Origin: Pipra filicauda
Taxonomy: Eukaryota; Chordata; Aves; Passeriformes; Pipridae
Assembly (NCBI RefSeq): GCF_003945595.2
Contig: NW_024103452.1
Location: 3,553,493-3,617,492 of the forward strand
Direction: 5' to 3'
DNA: 64,000 bases
Shown here: piece by piece, positions 39,152 to 53,800 of the stretch
Layout: each line of letters opens with the position of its first letter
Numbering within the stretch: the stretch's first letter is position 1
Translations under genes and position numbers: made by a program
The notes under the pieces: model-generated
What the model was told of the DNA's origin: nothing
The model's database searches: none
Seen by the model: only the letters and a program-made list of their open reading frames with translations

Positions 39152-39714
39152 GAGAAGGAGCTGTATGTTTGTTCTGTATTTACAGAGCTTATAGCACATG
39201 CTGGACCTCCAGTCTTCTGGATATTCAGCAGTGGAGCTTTATAATCATAAATAACATTTCCACATGCCCATTGGCTACGTGATATAGTTTACTGCCTTAT
39301 TTTATTCCAACTACTACACACAGTATTTACTATAAACATGACTGGTTCAAACCACTCTGTTGTGTTTCTCACATCTTGTTTGGTTCTGCCACACTCCTAC
39401 TGGCACTATTGCCACATTCTGTTTCTTTGGATTAAGGACATGATTTAGTTGGAAATTGCTATCAATATAATGAATTAATTGCACTGAACATGTTTAATAC
39501 TGTAATCCTGGTAAGTCATTGCTGTATGTGAGTCATATGCACATCTCAAGGAAAAATAAGTTTAAAAAACACCACTGTGATAATTAGGGAAAAATCACAT
39601 CAGAAATCTCCCATTAAAAGATGTGAAGAAAATCAGCACAGCTTATTTGTACCTAAAGAATGTCCCATCAGTCCTTAGTCATTTTCTATTCACAGCAGGT
39701 ACCATGTATTACAC

Positions 39715-40020
39715 ATCCAGTTCGAAGCATCTGTCGATACCTCAGGCTGCAGCGAAGCGGCTGCGGTTTATTGGCGAACCCTGGCTGGAAGGGTTCTCCA
39801 GGGAGGCTCGGATATTACAGGCTCCTGTTAAAAATGCCACTGGAACAAATACATTTCTGCTTGGCTGCAATATTAAAAAGTGATGCCTGACCAGTAATTA
39901 AAGAAGCTGCCAGATAACACAAAACGTGTTGGGCTAGTTAATGTATGCAGATGTCACTACAGAGAGTGATCTCATAAACAAAATGGGAAACAAAGCACCA
40001 GCATGACAAATTAACCTTTA
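39715..40020. other. CpG-bearing unique block, possible conserved element or unrecognised exon
   Basis: In AT-rich surroundings, about 80 bases (39720-39812) hold eight CpGs. They are followed by homeodomain-like TAATTAAAG (about 39895), GATAA and AACAAAG motifs. Two plus-strand frames and one minus-strand frame are open across the CpG cluster. An acceptor-like 'ttttctattcacag' ends near 39695 on the plus strand, but no clear donor follows. The encoded residues match nothing I know. A conserved non-coding element is the most likely explanation. Confidence 0.25.
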
Positions 40021-43000
40021 TGGGTTAAGCAGTCTGTGAGCAATGAACAGAGGTAGGATGTGCATGTGTTGTTTGTTTGGGCTTTTTTAATTAAGTCACA
40101 AAAAGATCTAAATATTTTTGACAAACAGGATGAACATGAGCTTGTCATTAGAGCTTCTGACCCCCAGTTGCTCCATGGCCAGTGTATAACAGCTATTATT
40201 CTCCTTTCTGTATTTTAAGACTGGACATTCTTAGTGAAAAGTTGGTTATTATGCTTGGTGCTGTACAATGTAGTGCTATTAGTCTGTGTCTGTCAGCATT
40301 TTAATCAGATGTCAGATTAGAGAAAAAATGTCGATAACCCAGAAAAACATCCCTGCCTTTGCATAACACACGTCATGTTTCCTGTTTGATTAGGTACTGC
40401 CTAACTGATATGAAGGAACATTTGTATTCCTAGAGACAAATCCAGGATCTGGCATCCCAAAGGGTGTAAATTACTTGTTGAAATTTTAAACTGGAAGATT
40501 TACAAGTGTGACTGTATATGCACTAATGTTATTTTGAAACTTTGTTAGACTTTGTGCCTTCCATATCCTTCAGCCGTTAATTCTTTAGGTTAATTACAGA
40601 ATGTATCTATGAATCTTCTGCTAACAGTAATATGAAATAAATAATAAGTCTGATATGAATCTTTTCTAGGTGCTTTTTGAAGTGACAGACTCTTGAACCA
40701 ATATATCATTACCATCTGCCTTGTCAACTCTTCTTAGTTCATGCATTATTTACCTGCTAAACCATGGTGACAGTAGTGAAGCAATAATGCTCTGTTTTGA
40801 ACCTCCAGCTGCCATCTATGCAAAACAGGTTGAATGCCAAAGAGATATGAAATATTCATGCTTTCACTTCTTTTTGTAACTGACAATATCCTAATGCATA
40901 GGTGACTTTAAAGGCTCAATATTTTGGTCATTCATTTACTTCTTCCATTCAAAATATCACAAAGATCTGAAAGGCAACATGCCTACATTATTTTTCTGAT
41001 AATATCTCTTTATATAGGAGCTAGTATTTATAGTTTAATTTAGTTTATTCTTATTATTCTTATATTAATTTAATTTGTCTTTAATTCACTGATTTCTTTG
41101 AACCTGTCATGCTTTGACTTTTAGACAAAACCTGTAACCTCTGTTTGTAACCTGACTACTACGTACCAGATTCAAAAAATGTTGATCATGATGAATAGAA
41201 GTTTCATTGATTCTAGCATTTATCTGATCCGTTACATCTTGCAAGATACTGAGAAATCAACACCTGGCTTCTCTCAGATTTTTCTAGCATCATTATAATT
41301 TTCTCCTCAGCCTTTCTCCCTAGTAAGATGTTTCTTTGTGGAATTCATTGTCACAGAGAGCTTTGGAAAAGCAGCAGGGCATGACAGATGTTTATGAAGT
41401 CACATATGTGTCTATGTTTGCATCATGAAAGCAGCTTTATTTTTGAGCATATCCTCCTCCTCTTGACACCTTTTTTCCACATATGAAAAAAAAATTAAAT
41501 GCAACTTTTAGTTGCAATTAAAACACAGAATGCTGATATTCTTTATCTTACTTCATTGTCAGTGAAAGCAGACTAGTAGATTCAAACAAAAGGCTTCATT
41601 GTAACAGAGTAATCCACAGTCTACATTTAATCTTCATTGTTTCCTAAATTTTGGAATTGATGGCATTATGGACTTGTAATATTCTCATGTTTGTTTCTTA
41701 TATTAAATTGTAAAATCTATGAGCAGGCACCATGCTCTACTCTGCAGTTAGCAAAGTTTTTTGGGTACATTGCTAGAGTGGTTATAAAAAAGTTTTTATC
41801 TTCTCAGGAAGTCACACAGTTCCCAGTTTGAATACAAACAAGATAGAGTGAAATGCAAAAGGAAAATACATCTTGTGTAAAGTGAGTTTAAATTTATAAG
41901 TGCATTACCTGCTATTTTTATAGAAACACTAAAGAACTCTTTTAGTATTTCATAAGCAGAAAAGGATCCTATAATTACCACTTACTACCAACCTCAATGT
42001 CAGAAGTGTCAGACAGATTTACTAAACCATTCTGATTTCATTTAGCCCCAAATATCTCATTTCAAACTGTCATAAAAATTTTTCCAAGTCACTCTTCCAG
42101 TGTTGCTACAAAATAGTCTTAAAGGAGCTGTCAAGGTTTAAGAATGTCAAACACAGCTCTATTCTGATTGGAGATACTTTGGAAACTGTACCTTCTTTGT
42201 TTTCTCTAAGCTAATGACATTTTCAAAAGACATGTAATGGTTAATGATCAGATAAGAAAATATTCTACTATATTTACTTAAATTGCTTAAGTTTATTGTA
42301 CTGTGAAAAGTCTTAGGCCCAGGTCCTTTTTTGCTTTATCAAGAAACTAATTTTTTGAAATTCTTTTGCAGCACAGTGTTCCTTTGCTGCTGTTCTAGCT
42401 AAACTCTGCAAATGGCCATATTTGGAAAGTACTATGAAGTCATGACAATCCTTTCTTCCCCCTCCCATTCCTGATATAATAATAAAATGTCATCATAATT
42501 ATGAGCAGCCAAGGTAAGGATTTTATACTTCCTTGTACCTCAAACTGACTAAAGCACTTATGTTAGAGAGCAGAAAAGCAAAGTGAATGATAGAGAAAGT
42601 TCATTAGGCCAAAAGAGGTTAAGAACAAAATTTCAGCAGTAAACATTGAAGTGTTGAGGTAGTAAGAATTCCAAGAAGGTTGGATGAATAGATAGATATA
42701 ATTCAACGCTGCAGACTAAAAAGCAGGAAAAGTTTAAAAAGCTGAGTAACCAAACGGAAGGGGGGGAGAAAGAAGGTTTGCAAATAGTACACTGGCAATT
42801 TTGAGTATTTACCAATTTTATATCTGGGGCAAAATCAGTACTACTGGAAATAAAGAAAGTAAATAAATAGAATATAATTATTCTAGAGCTGGTTTCAGTC
42901 AACAAAATGCTTTTATCTACATAAATATAATACTGCAGATCCAATATTCACATGACAGTTAGCATGCACCAGAAAATAAACCCCATTTCTGCAATAACCT

Positions 43001-44827
43001 CACTGCATCCTCATTTGTATCAGTAAGCATTTTAGAAAAATGCATGAGGCAGGAATCTGGTAACAAATTCACACAGGAAGTTTAAACATTCAGCAGTAAA
43101 AGGCTATTGAGTACATTTAAACTCGCTGAGTGAATTCCCCTGTGTATAACCTACTATGGCTCCATTGATTTCACTTAGGAGTTTATGGACTCTGACATTC
43201 ACTGAAGTCAATAGAGCTGAACCATTTGGTATCATCTGCAGGTCTTGCCCTGTATGCATAAAAACAAGTTAGAGTTAGACTTTGCCTACTTGGGTTCTGC
43301 ACTGCTGAAACTATCAGCTTTCTTTGGACACCATTGAAGTACCCTGGTGGACCTAAAATCACAATCAGATTTGCATTGCTTTGCAAAAATTATGGTTGCT
43401 CAAAAAGCAAGTATTTTTGAGAAGCTGCAGGAAAGAAAAAGGGAAAAAAATGGAGAAAGGTTGAATTTCTGAACCTTCTGCAGTCCCCAGAGCAAGCCTT
43501 GCCATCCCCAAATCAAATACCTCACTGCTTTCTAGCTGCCTCAACATAACAAACTCCAGAAGCACTCCAACACAACCCCTTCTTCTGTCGGTGAATTCTT
43601 GGGTTTGTGCCTTAACCTCCTCTGATAAGATGTGGTGAGATGCAACCTCTGGAGAGGAAGGAAGGAGACTGCTCCATCTCTTCTGGATCGGCTGAGCAGG
43701 CTTGAGGGGAGAGATGCTCAAGGTGAGCGCTCTTCCAACAGCAGATCACAAAGTGTAGCAGGCAAGAGAGAAACAGTGGTCATGAAAGCTCCAGAAAAGA
43801 CTGAGAAACTTCACTGAAGAGCAGGGAGAAGTCTGTCAGGCCTCTGAGACAAAACATACTTCTTAGGAACGAGAAGGGACTACCAGAGAGTCTATCCTAC
43901 ACCCCTAAGAGATGCCAAGGGAATTGCAAAAAAGCATGGAAGCAAGGAGTTGCCTGTAGGGGCAAAACAGGCAGGGCAAGAGCTGTTGAACAACTTTTTT
44001 AGTCCTACTGTAAAAAAAGAGTTATTTTTTCACTATTTACACACATGAAGTTTGACTTTTTCAAATGTAGAAGCCTCTGGGGTTTTGGGGGGAGAATGTA
44101 CAGCAGGAATTAAAGATTAAAAAGGAATTAAAGATTCACAAGGGATTATTGCATTGGGCAGTTGCAAAAAATTTTAACTATAAATGGGGTAGGTAGAAAA
44201 ATCCCCAATAAACTGCTACTGCTTTTATATTTTTACACCTTTTTCTTTTAGAAAAACATTAGAGAAAGAACCCTGCATGAGCAGAATCTTTGAAAGCACA
44301 TTCATTTTATCACAGTTTAGTCTGAAAATACCCATCTATGATCTAAATTCTGAAAAGACAAAGTATATGGCATTAGGGAAACGTTCGTAGCCACTAACTG
44401 GTTTTAAATACACTTTTGCACACAATATTTCACATAGATCTGAAGCTGTCTCCATCTCAGAGCAACTTGTTATCCATCATGTTGTTACTACTTTCTTAGC
44501 ACAACGCCATCTGCTCTACTCACTGTTCTGCATCCTCAGTGTGACAAAACTAACCAAGATTTACAATGACAAATGAGACCCACTTCCACACCAGAGATAC
44601 ACAATGAAAATTCAGAATCCCTAGGGGACACAGCAGAAATTAAAAGCTTTGTGGTTGCATTGGTATTGCATTCAATTAAAGGTGTTTATGAAATGTCGGT
44701 ACCACTTGAGGGTAACCTGGGAGATGGACACTGTTACCACATCAGCCTAAACAATTATCGCATGCCCCAAGATCCCTGGTTGTTGATGGAAAAAAAACCA
44801 CCAAGCACCAGAGTCATATTTGTCTAA

Positions 44828-44865
44828 TATGACTAGTTCTGTTGACATGACTAGCACTAGTCATA
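44828..44865. repeat. Inverted repeat, 10-bp arms, 18-nt loop
   Basis: tatgactagt (44828-44837) and actagtcata (44856-44865) are exact reverse complements. The loop holds a further direct copy of atgactag. The 11-mer gactagcacta recurs about 40 bases downstream, so the area is built of small local duplications. Confidence 0.85.
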
Positions 44866-47800
44866 GGCTTAAACAACCACATTTTCCTGGACTAGCACTA
44901 AACATTCAAAAATTGTACTGAGCCTGAAAGAAATATCTCAATTAACACAAAATACTAACCAGTCATATGCTCACATACAAATTTCTGTATCTTCCATTTT
45001 TTTAACTTACATTCTCTTAATTTCTGCTGTATTAGGTTTGCATGCCAAGGCCTTTTTTGAGGGGAAGGGGGTACACTTTTGTTGTACGCTATTGTAGATG
45101 AACTAATAAAGGAAAGCAAGAAATAGATATAATCTGATTATTCACTTCTGGAAGCTTCTTTCTGTCTCACTAAAGCAATGTCAGGTGCAAAATTCTGATT
45201 TCTGGAATTGAAATGGAATCTATCACAAGATTCTACTACAACCTTGGTTTCTTTCACTTTGATTTTTCACTTCTCTTAGACATGGAGATATTGATACTGA
45301 AGAAAAAAGAAACTGGTTGTTAAGTAAACATAGTACAGGTACACTAATAGATAAACATTAGCAATAAAAGCTATTTTTAAATATATATGTCTAGATCTAT
45401 TTTGGGATGGAATAACAAATGCATTATAAAAGATAATAAAATAACCTCTTACTATATTAACCTCAAAACATTTAACTTCACACTGCCCTCGGACTTGATG
45501 TTCTGATGCATTATTTAGGCAATGTGATTTTCCCAGTCACTCTAAAAGTTATTATTTAATGATTCTGTGTCTCAAAATACAATCATCCATAATATGTCTC
45601 ATTTCACAACCAGAAGAGCAACTGATAATAATAAAAAAGGAAAACCAAATTTAAGTTCAAAGCTTTGATGATTTTCCTAATTTCTACTAATTGCAGATAC
45701 TTGTGCAGCAGTTATCTGAACATTAGAGAGTAGTAAATAATATTTTAAACTAACAAGTCTGCACAAAGTTGAAAGAAATCTTAAAATACTTTATCTGACT
45801 ATTGTAATTATACTTGGATGAGACTTTCCACGCAAAATTTTGTAATTTGATACAATAATAACAAGGGACACAGGGATAGCAAGTAAACAGGAAGAAACAC
45901 ACAGGAAGATTTAGAACTCCTCCCATTTTAACAAGTCACTGCCTCATCTACATCTCCTATCAATTAAATACATTTATCTAATTAATAAGAGATCAATACT
46001 TCATTCTTCATCCATTATCACCTGATGACGGACTAGGAATCTGACTGACAGGACAGTGCTCAAACAGGATAATCACCTGAAAATAAAAATTGAACTCTTT
46101 ATTTAGCCATATCTGTATTTCATACTCATAACCCCTGGGTTAGGGGAAAATAGGTTAGGATCAGATATCCTCATGAATTCCCTTTCAAACTCTAAGTTAT
46201 TCCATGTTTCTAAGACAGGTAAATGTATTTGACTAATATAACCTTAAATGTCTAAAGCTTTTAGTATGATCAAAGTTGAAAAATATTTAATAGGCAAAGG
46301 TATCGCCTATCAAATATATATAAATAGATCTCCATATATCATATACTGAATTTCTCTCTTAACTATGTGTCATATGAAACCAATGAAGTATTCTCTCTGG
46401 GATATATAAAATAGTAATATTTATCAAATTTACACAAACACTGAAGCCTGTGTAATGTCAGAGCTAAGAAATTCTTCCCCAGTCTGACTTTCAGGTAGAT
46501 CACTAGTCCTAATAAATTGGTGTTTCACACTTTAAAACAGAAGTAATACAAAGCAATGGAAAACACAGAGCAAACCATTTTCAGGTTTTCATACTTTTTG
46601 TATTGAACATTCCTCTTCTCTGCAAAGAGTGATATTAAGGAAAACAGTTTTAAAAACAGAGGAAGAATACATGTGTAAAGAAAGCCAGAATGAATTGTAC
46701 AAATAATTTGTAAATCCATATCTTGTTTATATAAAATCAATGAGTTTTTAAGCATATACTTGCTAGAGCCAAAATAATTTTGGTTTTTACAACAGCTATT
46801 CATCTGATGACTACAGGAAAATGATACAGTTTTAGAAAAAACCCGTAACTTCCAATTTTATCACAATGGCAATTTTATTCAGTATCCTTTATCTCAGATA
46901 AGGATAATAACCTTATTCTCCAATAGTCCAGGTTAAATCTACATAAGAGTGCATTTTTTTTCCTCAGTCTTATGAACCCTTCATTTTCAGCAGTGTCACT
47001 TGGCAAATTCTATAGTGTGGTGCATCAAGCCATGACAGCAATAGCTTCTGACCTGCCTATGTACTCTTCCATTTTCAAGTGACTCAAGTGACACTAAAAT
47101 ATTGTGTTCAATACTCTGTTGACTTCCACATATCTGTATTTTTCATAGACAGGAGAGGGGCAGGATCCAAAAATAAATGTTATGCATGCAGATGGTTTGA
47201 CACACAAATATTTCAATTAGACAGCTACTCAAAGCCAGACCTTGGCAATGCACAGGGGAATAATTCTGAACATGAAATTAAGCTAGACAGGGTGTAAGTA
47301 CTACAGGAACATGCGGCATGGTTTATGATGCACGAAATACCAAACTGAAATACTAGGGGAGAAAATTAGCCTAGATAATTAATGACACTATTCCAGAACT
47401 CAAAAAGCATGGAGATGAAGTAGCTTTCAGCAAAACATGTTTTATCCACCATACAGCTTTCCAGTGCATGTTTTCCTTTTTTATCTATACATAGCTCCAT
47501 TGGCAGCATGCCAGCTTTGGGAAAAGTAAATAGAATTGTTGCTTTAACAGCATGTGTTACAATAAAATTATTCTTTTGAATAATTGTTTCCCAGAAACAT
47601 TGAACAGTAGAGAAATTTGCAATACTGTGTTATTCAGGAAGATGTTTTATTCTACATGTGAGCTCCATGTATTCCATTAATCTTATAGATATCTTGGTAG
47701 CAAACCTTATGGTGGAGGAAATTATTAAGTGGAAAGACAATCAAGTTTTTCTTCCTGTATTTTATATTTATGCCTTAAAACAAATTAACATGAATAATCC

Positions 47801-50800
47801 ATCTATGGGATCAGCTGACAGCAAAAGAGCAGGCTCCCTGCCTTTGATAACGTACTACTACGGATGATATTGTTCGGCCTTCAGGCTACATGACCAAATA
47901 AAGAAGACTAGGGTGAGCATCTGTACCTATAAAGTCGCTGTAACATAGAGTTCCATTGCCTCCATGATTTTATTGTCTAGTTTACTTTTATTTTTCCATC
48001 AATACAAGAGAAGAACAGAATGAAAAGCTCTGAACAACCAATTTTCCCAAAGGTGTAAACTGACAACTTTAGTTTGTGTTAACTGTGGAGCAGCTGCTGT
48101 GAAGCAACTCTGTCGAAGAATCGGGTTTGGAATTTTCTGTGCATTTTTTTTTTAATTCAACTTTTATAGACTTTGAGGACAAAGGGAGACTATAATACCC
48201 AAAGAACTGGAGTAAGATTAAAAATCACCTTGTACAAAAAAAAGTAGTTAGAAATTGGAGATTTTGATTATGTGGCTAGCAACATATTTTATGAATTGTT
48301 AATCCTTTTTTAAATAAAACCCCAAGTTTTTCTACTTATGACTCAGAATATTAATTTTCAGTATTCCTCTATAAAGATATCAAAAAATGCTCTAATGTTG
48401 ACACTTGTGTTCATAGATACTTAATCTTAACACAATCCTAATAATGCTTTAATAAAAACACACAATTACCATACTTCATTTTCCTAAGGCATCTCTTTAA
48501 CAACAAACATGCACCATCGCAGGAATTAAAGTTAACACCAAATTCTGCCTGTGACCTTTATCACACCGTGCAAACTCCTGGTGCTTCAGTTTGCCCACTA
48601 AAAGGAAAGCTTGGGGTCCGGTCCTGTTTATGCAGTGATTCAAAGGTATCAAGGACAATGATACTGTGGGGAAAAGTCCAAAGACAGGCTCCCACAGGAA
48701 AACAGAGATGGAAACATGCAAGCAAAAACCCTTCATGCTTTCTATTGCATAAAGGCAAGAAAGGGTTGGTTTATGAGTTTTTTTACTCTTTCTGTCTTTT
48801 TAACTTCATATTAGTTGACCAGAGTTAAATTGCATTTATCAAAAAGGCATGGACTGAGTAACATTTGACAGTTTTTCATTACACGAACTAGGATAGTTTT
48901 TAACAACTTATGCTACTTCTATGATGACGAGCTATATTTATGATGACGAAGTATTAATTTCTGTCGTAAGGGATTTTTTAGTTCTTTAGAAACATTTATT
49001 TATGCAATTTAAACATATATGTATTTGTTTGCCAATACTACTTATCAAATGAAAATAATCTCATGAAAATGAGGATAACTGCTGCAACTACAGCCTCAAT
49101 TCAGGGCAGAACCCACACTGCAGATGTCTTAAGCCTCATGAAATAGGCTTAATAAAGGCTTAATCAGACACACATAAAATGTTATGTTAACAGAACCAAG
49201 CATAAATTGATATTGTGGCTTAGGAACTAAAGCACCCATTATAAATAAAATTCCCCCCAAACCATAGGATTTTTATTCATATGTGATAAAACCAGACACA
49301 CTATTTATCCATGATAATTAAAAATTAAAAGAATAATTCTTAACTTTCTGAAAAATCAAATTTCTTGTCCACGCTTTTTCTCCAAGCTATTCTTTCCCAT
49401 TCCTTTATTATTCTACAAAAAAATTCCAGTTTCTCTTTAATTTGTTACTAAACTTCCTCTGGTATTTGATGCTTTTCACAGCCTGTCATAATGGTTGCTC
49501 AATCACTTTATAGAAGACAAGATTTTCCGTTTTGTTACTTTCATGACCAAGGCATATTAATACAACAAACTTAACTAGTATTAATTGTATTTCTTGCTGA
49601 TTAAAAAAAAAGGTAAAAAAAAAAAAGCTGACTTTTAATTAGCCTTTTCACTCTTCAGCCTTTTATAATTATTTCTTTATAAATCTGGTAGAGAAATCTA
49701 AGCTAAGCAGATAGAACTTAAATTTAACTTCTTCTCAGTAAGGTCAGGTGATGTAAGGATGATAAAACACTGGAAACACAAATCTAGTAAATAACATATG
49801 CTCATAGTGACAAGAAATTGCCTATTAAACTTAATTCTAAATTAAAGATTGTCCCAATTAAATTAATTTTCCCATTCTCCTTGACAATGACACAAAGCTT
49901 AGAATTGCCAAGTCATTAAACGTTCCTTAGGTGCTCTGTAATGCTCACGCAGTGATCTTTTGCTGACAGTAACAGCTTATTTTTACTCCAAACTTCCTTC
50001 TGCTTCCAAGGAGCAGACAAGCATACGGTATGCAACAAATCCAACTCCCTGAGAGTATTATGGTCAGCCTTAGATTACATCATCAACAGCACTATAGTAG
50101 GGAGAGAATCCTAAACTCATAGCCAGGCTTATTGCCACTTCCAGAGGCATGCTTGGGGATATCACCATTCTAGAACTCTTTTTCAATCTTTGGGCTATCA
50201 TATCTAAAAATGGGAAATAACCCCAAAACATAGGAAACTTATCTTGTGGCATGTACTGTGGTGATTGCCATTAGTATTTTATCTTAATCAGGGACAAGTT
50301 TAGCACTAATACCCAGTGCACTTTTAGTACCTGTTCCACTATTCAGGCTTGGTACATCCTTTGGGAAGGTTATGCTACAATGAAGTTTTAAATAAGGGAG
50401 AGACCATATTGCACCTAACGATAAGCACGGTAAGAAACTGTAGAGAAATCCACAGAATCAGTAAGCTTTTGGTCTTTACATCAGGCTGTGTCCTGAAGCA
50501 TAATACTAAACCCTCGTGAAGCCTCATTCTTCACACAGTTGTGATGAGACCTGCGGAGTACATGTTTTAACTATATCCCTCATCCCCACTAAACCAAACA
50601 GTGTAATTAATCTAGGGATTAGTTTTCAAAACCCGACATCATAACTTTTAGTTTCAGCTGACTTCCATCCAAATTTTATGCCATTATTCTTTCCCCACTT
50701 GTGCACTATCAGAGTTAATCATTACTAGTAAAGTTATCCAAAGACATATTCAGAGGAGCATCACTTTACAACAGATGAAGAATCCTGGACTGTTAATTAC

Positions 50801-53800
50801 AACTCAGCCCATGAATTAGTAGTCACGTTGAGTGAGAAGCTGCTTAGGGACTTGTCCTGCTTAATAAGTCTCATTTTCATATCTGCCCATTTCCCCAGAA
50901 ACCCACTCTATCATTAAGCATCTCCCAAATAATCTCCCAGATCTAATTCTAATAGATATGTATTACTGAAACATCTTGTTTATTTTAATATGGATTGCAT
51001 AGCTTATGCTATAATTTAATTTTAAAATTATTTACAATATGTCTTACAGACAAAATGTAACAGATTTCATAAATACACACAAGCCTGGTTTCAAACTAGA
51101 ACTGGACATCACATGACGCTTCAGTGAGCTTTAGCATCAGTGCTGTGCTTATGAACAGGAACCAAGGAAAGTCCAAGTCAACAATTGTAAGCTGTCACAC
51201 TACAGAAGATAATTTTATGGATGCTGTTACAAATTAATTTAGTGTGTATTGTTATCAACTTGGAAAAGAGCACTGATTAAACATATGATTGAAGACTATA
51301 AAAAAAACATGACTGGGACAGAGAGGATGACCAGAGACTGTTTGACCTCAGGTTCCTTCACTATAAGCTTAAAGTGGGATGCTTTGAAAGAAAGAGGAGA
51401 TGCTTCTTCACATACCAGACTGGTTGCAGAACTTGCACAGATTACTGAGTGTAAAGTTTACATCTGTTTAGAACAGACTAGATATGGGAAGAAAATCTAC
51501 CAAGCGTTATTAATACAATTAAAACCATCTGTGACCAGAGAAATTCCTGGATTGCAAAATGCTGGAGGAGAGGAGAGCATTTTGAGGAAGTGTCACTATG
51601 TCTCACCTGGTTTTAGACCCTCTCTGGCATATTTGCTTTTGACCCTTGGAGAGAGGCTGTCCAGGGATGGGATGTGGGACTGCTTCAGGACACCATTTGA
51701 TATGGAGACAATCAAACAGACATACTCTGTATACTCACCCTTCAGTGGCATAAAACATAATAAATCAATTCTATAAAAAATTACGTATGCCAAAAAGTAG
51801 TTTCATGGCCTCAAAACCTTTCCTACACACAGAATTCCACCTACACAAAACCCAGATGAAAAAAATCTCTGATGTCCTTAGCTAGGGAGACATGGGCAAA
51901 TTCTGTCTTATAATTAAGAACTAAAGCTCTGGTCAGCTCTTTCTCAGCACAACTCTTCTGTGCATCCAGGTGGGAGTGGGCAAAATAAATACACTGTCAG
52001 CAAAACAAGACCTATACCATGACTCCTTGCCTCATTTCCAGGGACAGAGTAACTAGCAACATATAAGCATGATGTCACATAAAATAAATAAATTCAGACC
52101 TCAACATTCATAAATTATTGCCACAAGCCTGAAGATTAATACAAGAAAAATTGAGAAAAATATGAGTAACAGCAAAACAATAAATGCCTCCTGTTTTATT
52201 GACTGAATATCTTTGACACAGACCAAAAAAGATGAATTCAAAGTCAAGACTGATGGGAGAAATTCAGGACAACAAAAAGCCATCAGACCCTTCCCATTAA
52301 GCACTGCTAAGTTCACATTCCAAATTTAACTCTTTGGTCTTTGTTTTGTCTTCTTGGTTTTGTGCAGCATTTTATCAGAGATTCTGAAAAGAAATTACTA
52401 GCAAAGTTATAGTAGGAACATGATGCTAAGTTACACAGTGATGTTTAGTTTGGGATCAATGAAATCCTGTAATTTGCACATCACTATTTTTCTGAAAAAT
52501 GAATCCTTTAATTTTTTGCACAAGTTGATTATTCTCATCACGAACCCTTTATCCTCTTCTCAAGTGCAAACACCTTTGAAATAAAATGTTGCTTTGTGGT
52601 ATGATACCTTCTCACAAATGTTCTCAGAAACCTAAAAGGTGTAGGGCAGTAAGTGTGCAGAGAAGTATTTTTCCAGCAGCTATGGACTCAAGAAGATCAA
52701 AAAGGATGTGGTATGGAAGAGGGAAGAGTCAATGACCTGAACCTACTTTGTGGCAATGGGGCTCTGCTTGTGCAGGAAAATCCATTGGCCTTTTCAATGT
52801 CCATGGTTTAAATTGCCTGTCTTTACTAGTCAGATCTCTGTGGTGAAACGAGAAAATGGTTATTTCAGACTGGCACTGAAGTCTTCAGTCACCTTAGAGT
52901 CATAGCACTGCTGAGTGGGGAGGAAATGTAAATATACATACAAGATAATAATTGGTATTTCAGCCAGCCTATATGCATTTTTCATTAATTCTCAGCATGC
53001 TCAATATTCTGTATAAGACCCCCGTGGCCTCTGGATAACATTCTGTCTGTTATCTCCTCTTTCAGGACACTTATTTTCTTGTGGTTTAAGATTCTCTGCT
53101 GATCTTGATTTATATACACTATTTCCCACCAACAGAGGAGCTGCTCTGGTCTATGAGGTTCACACACAGTGTGCTATCATTGATAGAAATTCGCCTCAAA
53201 CCACAACGTGTCTCTGTTAATTAGTAGGTTTTTCATAAATTTCTATTGAAGGCTTAACTAACTGTTTGTTTTTATAAATTATGAGATCAGATAACAGATA
53301 ACAGATGCTGATTTTCCCAATGTTATCCTTCCTGCCATTTGTTACATTGCATATTACTTCTTTCTAAGACCAATCATTGATTCAGCAGCAGAATACTGAG
53401 TCCAGTTTTTAACCCTACATTTGCATCATATCAAGGACAGAAATATCTCAAATGCAAAGTAAAATCTGTTTATAGATCTCACTAAAATATAAAACCTTCC
53501 ACTCCAAGCTCTTTACCAATTTCCCAGGAAAAGGTTTATTTTTGAGACACAGTCCTTTTTTTTTTCAATTTATGTGAGAAGTTAGATTGCAAGTTCACTC
53601 ACAGAGAAGGTCAAACACCTCTTATTACATGAACCAGAAAACAAATGATTTCAAGAGCTGAACAATCATTCTATGGCTGTACCACACACATAGTGTGGAT
53701 CATAAATATGTAGATGAAATCCAAAATTTGGAATTTCATGGCAATTACGAAATGGTAACAATTGCATTCTGTCCTGATTTTCAAGTTGTAGTCAAATAAA

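Noticed and set aside
43632..43817. Plus-strand 61-codon frame opening at GTG, with a possible donor CAAG|gtgagc near 43720
   Set aside because: No acceptor with an open frame was found upstream and the residues match nothing known; overlapping minus-strand frames are equally open.
47150..47295. Exon-like plus-strand block with acceptor 'tttttcatagacag' and a gtgtaag-type donor
   Set aside because: The donor is weak and does not match the consensus, and the frame ends at TAA right after it. No recognisable residues.
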